Source: Dryomyza anilis (taxonomy: Eukaryota > Arthropoda > Insecta > Diptera > Dryomyzidae). From it: DNA of 64,000 nucleotides. Location: contig OX638133.1 in NCBI GenBank assembly GCA_951804985.1, positions 8,142,501 to 8,206,500 of the forward strand, read 5' to 3'. The position numbers and the translations under genes are program-made. Shown here piece after piece: positions 61,801 to 64,000 of the stretch. Within the stretch, counting starts at the first letter, position 1. Each line of letters starts with the position of its first letter. A model generated the notes under the pieces. It did not search any database. It saw only the letters and a list, made by a program, of their open reading frames with translations, and was not told the origin of the DNA.

Positions 61801-63916
61801 GCGAGGTGGCACGCATATCGGGTTACTGGAATTTCTATTACTTTTACCCAACTCTAGTAAGTATTATCCAACTGGAGAGAACATTTAATTTGAAGTACAC
61901 GATACTTTAGAATCGAATTTCCCCGCTTACCAACGATATACTAATCAGAATGGAACCCATCGAGCCCAAACGTCGTAAAAAGATTTACTATGGTGAACCA
62001 CTCAGTTTTAAGTCACGTCAATCTATCGTTGCTATTACCCAACTCAATTATAGAGATGATAATTATGCGCTCTACCATCACAATTTACATCAGACGAAAT
62101 ACTTTGGAACTCGTCATACTTACGTCGTCATAGGATTTAATGATACCTGCAAGGCCTTCTTACGTCTCATGATATTTAATTGGAATACATTGGAAAAATC
62201 TTCGAAAGTATCACAAAAGTACTGTTGTCTGCCGAGGGTTAATATAACCGTTATTGCTGAACCGGGTGTGGTCGAGGCTGAGCATGACGTTGACTTCGAA
62301 TGTGCCTATTGTAGTAGCCATGATCTATGTTGGGTGAATTGGCAAAATGCAGACACATTCATTAAGGATGCCACAGTACGCATGGATCTCCGAAAATGGA
62401 TCAAGTTTGTGACCGGAAAAGTTAAATTCATCGACAGGTTTGTGTGTTATTGAAGAGATTCTACAATTTTTATAAAATATCCAAATATCTATTACAAAAG
62501 AGATCGAAAAATGGTCATTTTGGAAAACGATTGTGAAATATTCTATAACACAGTAATACTTATGTGTGCTACCGATTTTGGCGTACCCAATAATGTAACA
62601 CCCAGTGACAAAATGCCACCAAATTTTCAATACATCAACAATCGTTTGGACAAGATACTTATGTATCACACAATTCAAATTCTCGTCGAAGAAAAGAAAA
62701 TAAAAGGACATGACATCCGAATAGTTGTGTACGGTGAACATGTACGCACATTTGAGTTTGTTAATTTCCTACTTCTACATGGTATCAGTGGAAATAGTAT
62801 TACTTTGGCATTGTGTTGTGGGAAAATTGAAGATACGTTGAAGCTAAACAATCCCTTCGATGATCGTAACATCGAGGTGATACTGCAGGAGATGGTGGAG
62901 GATCAGGGTGTGACCGTTTATGATCATGCACATTTATTACACTGGACCTGCTATGAGCATGATCCGAATATTGAAAGTATTACATTTGAAGTAGCCTCTT
63001 TGGAAGAGCAATTGACAGTGACTTGTAATCTCTTTGTGGTTTTTATCGAGGCAGACATCGAAAAGAAGTCTTTGGATTGTATGCATAATTTTGTAATATT
63101 GATATAATTGAGTTTACTTTCTGTTGTTGTTGTTGTTAGTTCTGCAAGCATCCGGCATTGAAATTCTAGATGGTCAAATTTTGGTAGACTATACATACCG
63201 CACAAATGATCCACTTATCCTAGCGGTGGGCAATTGTACTAGACATCGCTATCCGCAAAACTATCAGGATCGCTATGTAAGCGCACAGGAGGTGGCAGAA
63301 AAGGTATGTATAGTATTTGTATCAAGACTTGTCCGAACTTTTAGTGTGGCTTAATCTGTAGTTGATCGTCAACTTTGGTAAGGAAGCCGAGGAGGATGAA
63401 TTTTCGGTTGATCACAAGTACTATCAGCCAAACATGAGCATATCGCAGCTACCGTTTGACTATTATATGGCCAAGGTGATATTGCCCAAAAAGTATTTAG
63501 CGAATCATCTGAGCAATGAGTACTCCTACTATTTGACCACCTATTATGAGGGTGATTTTTGTCGTGTGCGTCTCAACGTACACTATGTAGTCGTGGAAAT
63601 TGTGTGCATCACACAAAAGGTAAGAGAAGTATACTCTTACTATGGGTAATATTTTGTTAGAATATATTTTATATTAGATTATATTTTATATTGCCAGATA
63701 ATTTGTTTTGATTTCTTGAAATTTTTCTGCGGCAAACATGAGGCGCTTCTGAACAATCTACGTGTGCGCTGGTATATGGGTTATGTGGTTAACTTTTTGG
63801 ACTTCTTTCAAGAACCTTGGACCGAACTGATTATGCATGAGAATTTCGAAGAGTTGCGTCAGCAAAATCGCGAATTGATTATAGATACGGCAAATACTAT
63901 TATGCAATGCAATACG
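55884..63916 (+). CDS. Cfap61: CFAP61, cilia- and flagella-associated protein 61 (3' end uncertain)
   Basis: Fifteen coding exons can be joined with matching phases: 55884-56170, 56228-56403, 56450-56594, 56650-56782, 56838-56983, 57049-57159, 60743-60858, 60918-61186, 61235-61590, 61664-61856, 61911-62437, 62501-63078, 63140-63303, 63362-63619 and 63698-63916; 1,226 residues, close to human CFAP61 (1,237). The N-terminal region (about 1-300) is the acetyltransferase-like part (FSIRNAESTDFASIRALM; PEDNDDIIQI). Residues about 715-730 (YVVIGFNDTCKAFL) and 893-905 (RIVVYGEH) are two Rossmann-type nucleotide-binding strands whose glycine signature is degenerate, so redox activity is doubtful. QILVDYTYRTNDPLILAVGN matches the family block before the C-terminus. 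In other organisms the protein sits in the calmodulin- and spoke-associated complex at the base of radial spoke 3 and is required for sperm tails. After 63916 either a GTATGT donor leads outside the window, or the frame runs on to a TAA at 63994. Intron 6 is 3.6 kb of repeats; the others are short. Confidence 0.88.
57217..58986. mobile_element. Family A copy in CFAP61 intron 6, split by an insertion
   Basis: Left part (ATCAATATGATGAATTTATT at 57236 to about 57620) and right part (about 58590, TTATGCATGTCGAGCAAG, to TTTTTTTTTTGTGTAG at 58986) are standard family A halves separated by about 960 bp of different sequence. Confidence 0.65.
57625..58585 (+). mobile_element. Helitron-like non-autonomous element (candidate)
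   Basis: Contains three TCACCACACCAAAACTCACC blocks (about 57650, 57995, 58365) and ends GGGTCCAGCTAG followed by T, as Helitron 3' ends (CTRR before T) do. It shares GTGGCACCTCCC and the CAGCTA end with 60411-60696. The 5' limit is not certain. Confidence 0.5.
59068..59990. repeat. Hexanucleotide array (ACTATT), about 154 copies
   Basis: 923 bp of ACTATT repeats in CFAP61 intron 6 with visible deviations only near 59453-59466 (TTTCTATTACTACTACT). Long frames in several registers are artefacts of the period. Confidence 0.97.
60000..60410. repeat. Degenerate tandem repeat, about seven units of roughly 60 bp
   Basis: Each unit has a CATTACTTYGTAC-like word followed by AGTAATGRGGGGTGG and TTCYATTTCTA-like words. 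It directly follows the hexanucleotide array. Confidence 0.55.
60411..60696 (+). mobile_element. Helitron-like 3' end
   Basis: Ends with the palindrome CGGTGCACCG, six bases, then CTAA at 60693-60696 followed by T. The hairpin-plus-CTRR layout is the known Helitron 3' terminus. GTGGCACCTCCC is shared with the element at 57625-58585. Confidence 0.5.
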
Positions 63917-64000
63917 GTATGTTTTGTTAAAGGTCTTAAAGAAAAATCAGCAAGGAAGGTTAGGAAAATGAGAAATTTTGAAATTGAAACATAATCATAG

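Overview
The window looks like nuclear DNA of a higher fly (Diptera, probably a calyptrate brachyceran). The evidence is short introns with insect-type splice sites, insect odorant-binding proteins with the Plus-C cysteine pattern, fly-type TATA/Inr promoters, very A+T-rich intergenic DNA and many small DNA transposons. No prokaryotic, viral or toxin gene was recognised. All gene models were spliced by hand from the sequence and each keeps an open frame through every junction. Species cannot be determined.

Layout. 1-18.8 kb: no gene seen, a mosaic of miniature inverted-repeat elements (called here family A, ends CACAGAAAA; family B, ends CACYCAGAA), two foldback elements and degenerate short-period repeats. 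18.8-24.3 kb: DRC2/CCDC65 (minus), a subunit of the axonemal nexin-dynein regulatory complex, with an Obp59a-like odorant-binding protein gene on the opposite strand inside its third intron. 24.6-28.8 kb: a dense nest of transposons inside transposons. 29.1-32.6 kb: two Plus-C odorant-binding protein genes arranged head to head. 33-37 kb: repeats and unassigned DNA. 37.49-42.41 kb: a 4.9 kb tandem array of a 9-bp unit (TTCTTTAAA), about 547 copies. 45.3-46.1 kb: a third Plus-C odorant-binding protein, paralogous to the second. 46-55.8 kb: more miniature elements and unassigned DNA. 55.9-63.9 kb: CFAP61 (plus), 15 exons and about 1,226 codons visible, with a 3.6 kb intron holding a family A element, Helitron-like sequences and a 0.9 kb hexanucleotide (ACTATT) array.

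Functional themes. Two genes (DRC2, CFAP61) build the motile axoneme, which in flies means mainly sperm tails and chordotonal cilia. Four genes encode secreted odorant-binding proteins. There is no sign that they form one pathway. A tRNA-derived SINE of about 310 bp occurs four times, twice in places where its boundaries can be checked (an exact 13-bp target duplication and a paralogous empty site). Most of the novelty is in the repeat architecture: the 9-bp array with internal segmental duplications, a foldback element with 8-bp target duplications, a tandem dimer of palindromes, and transposon nests three levels deep.
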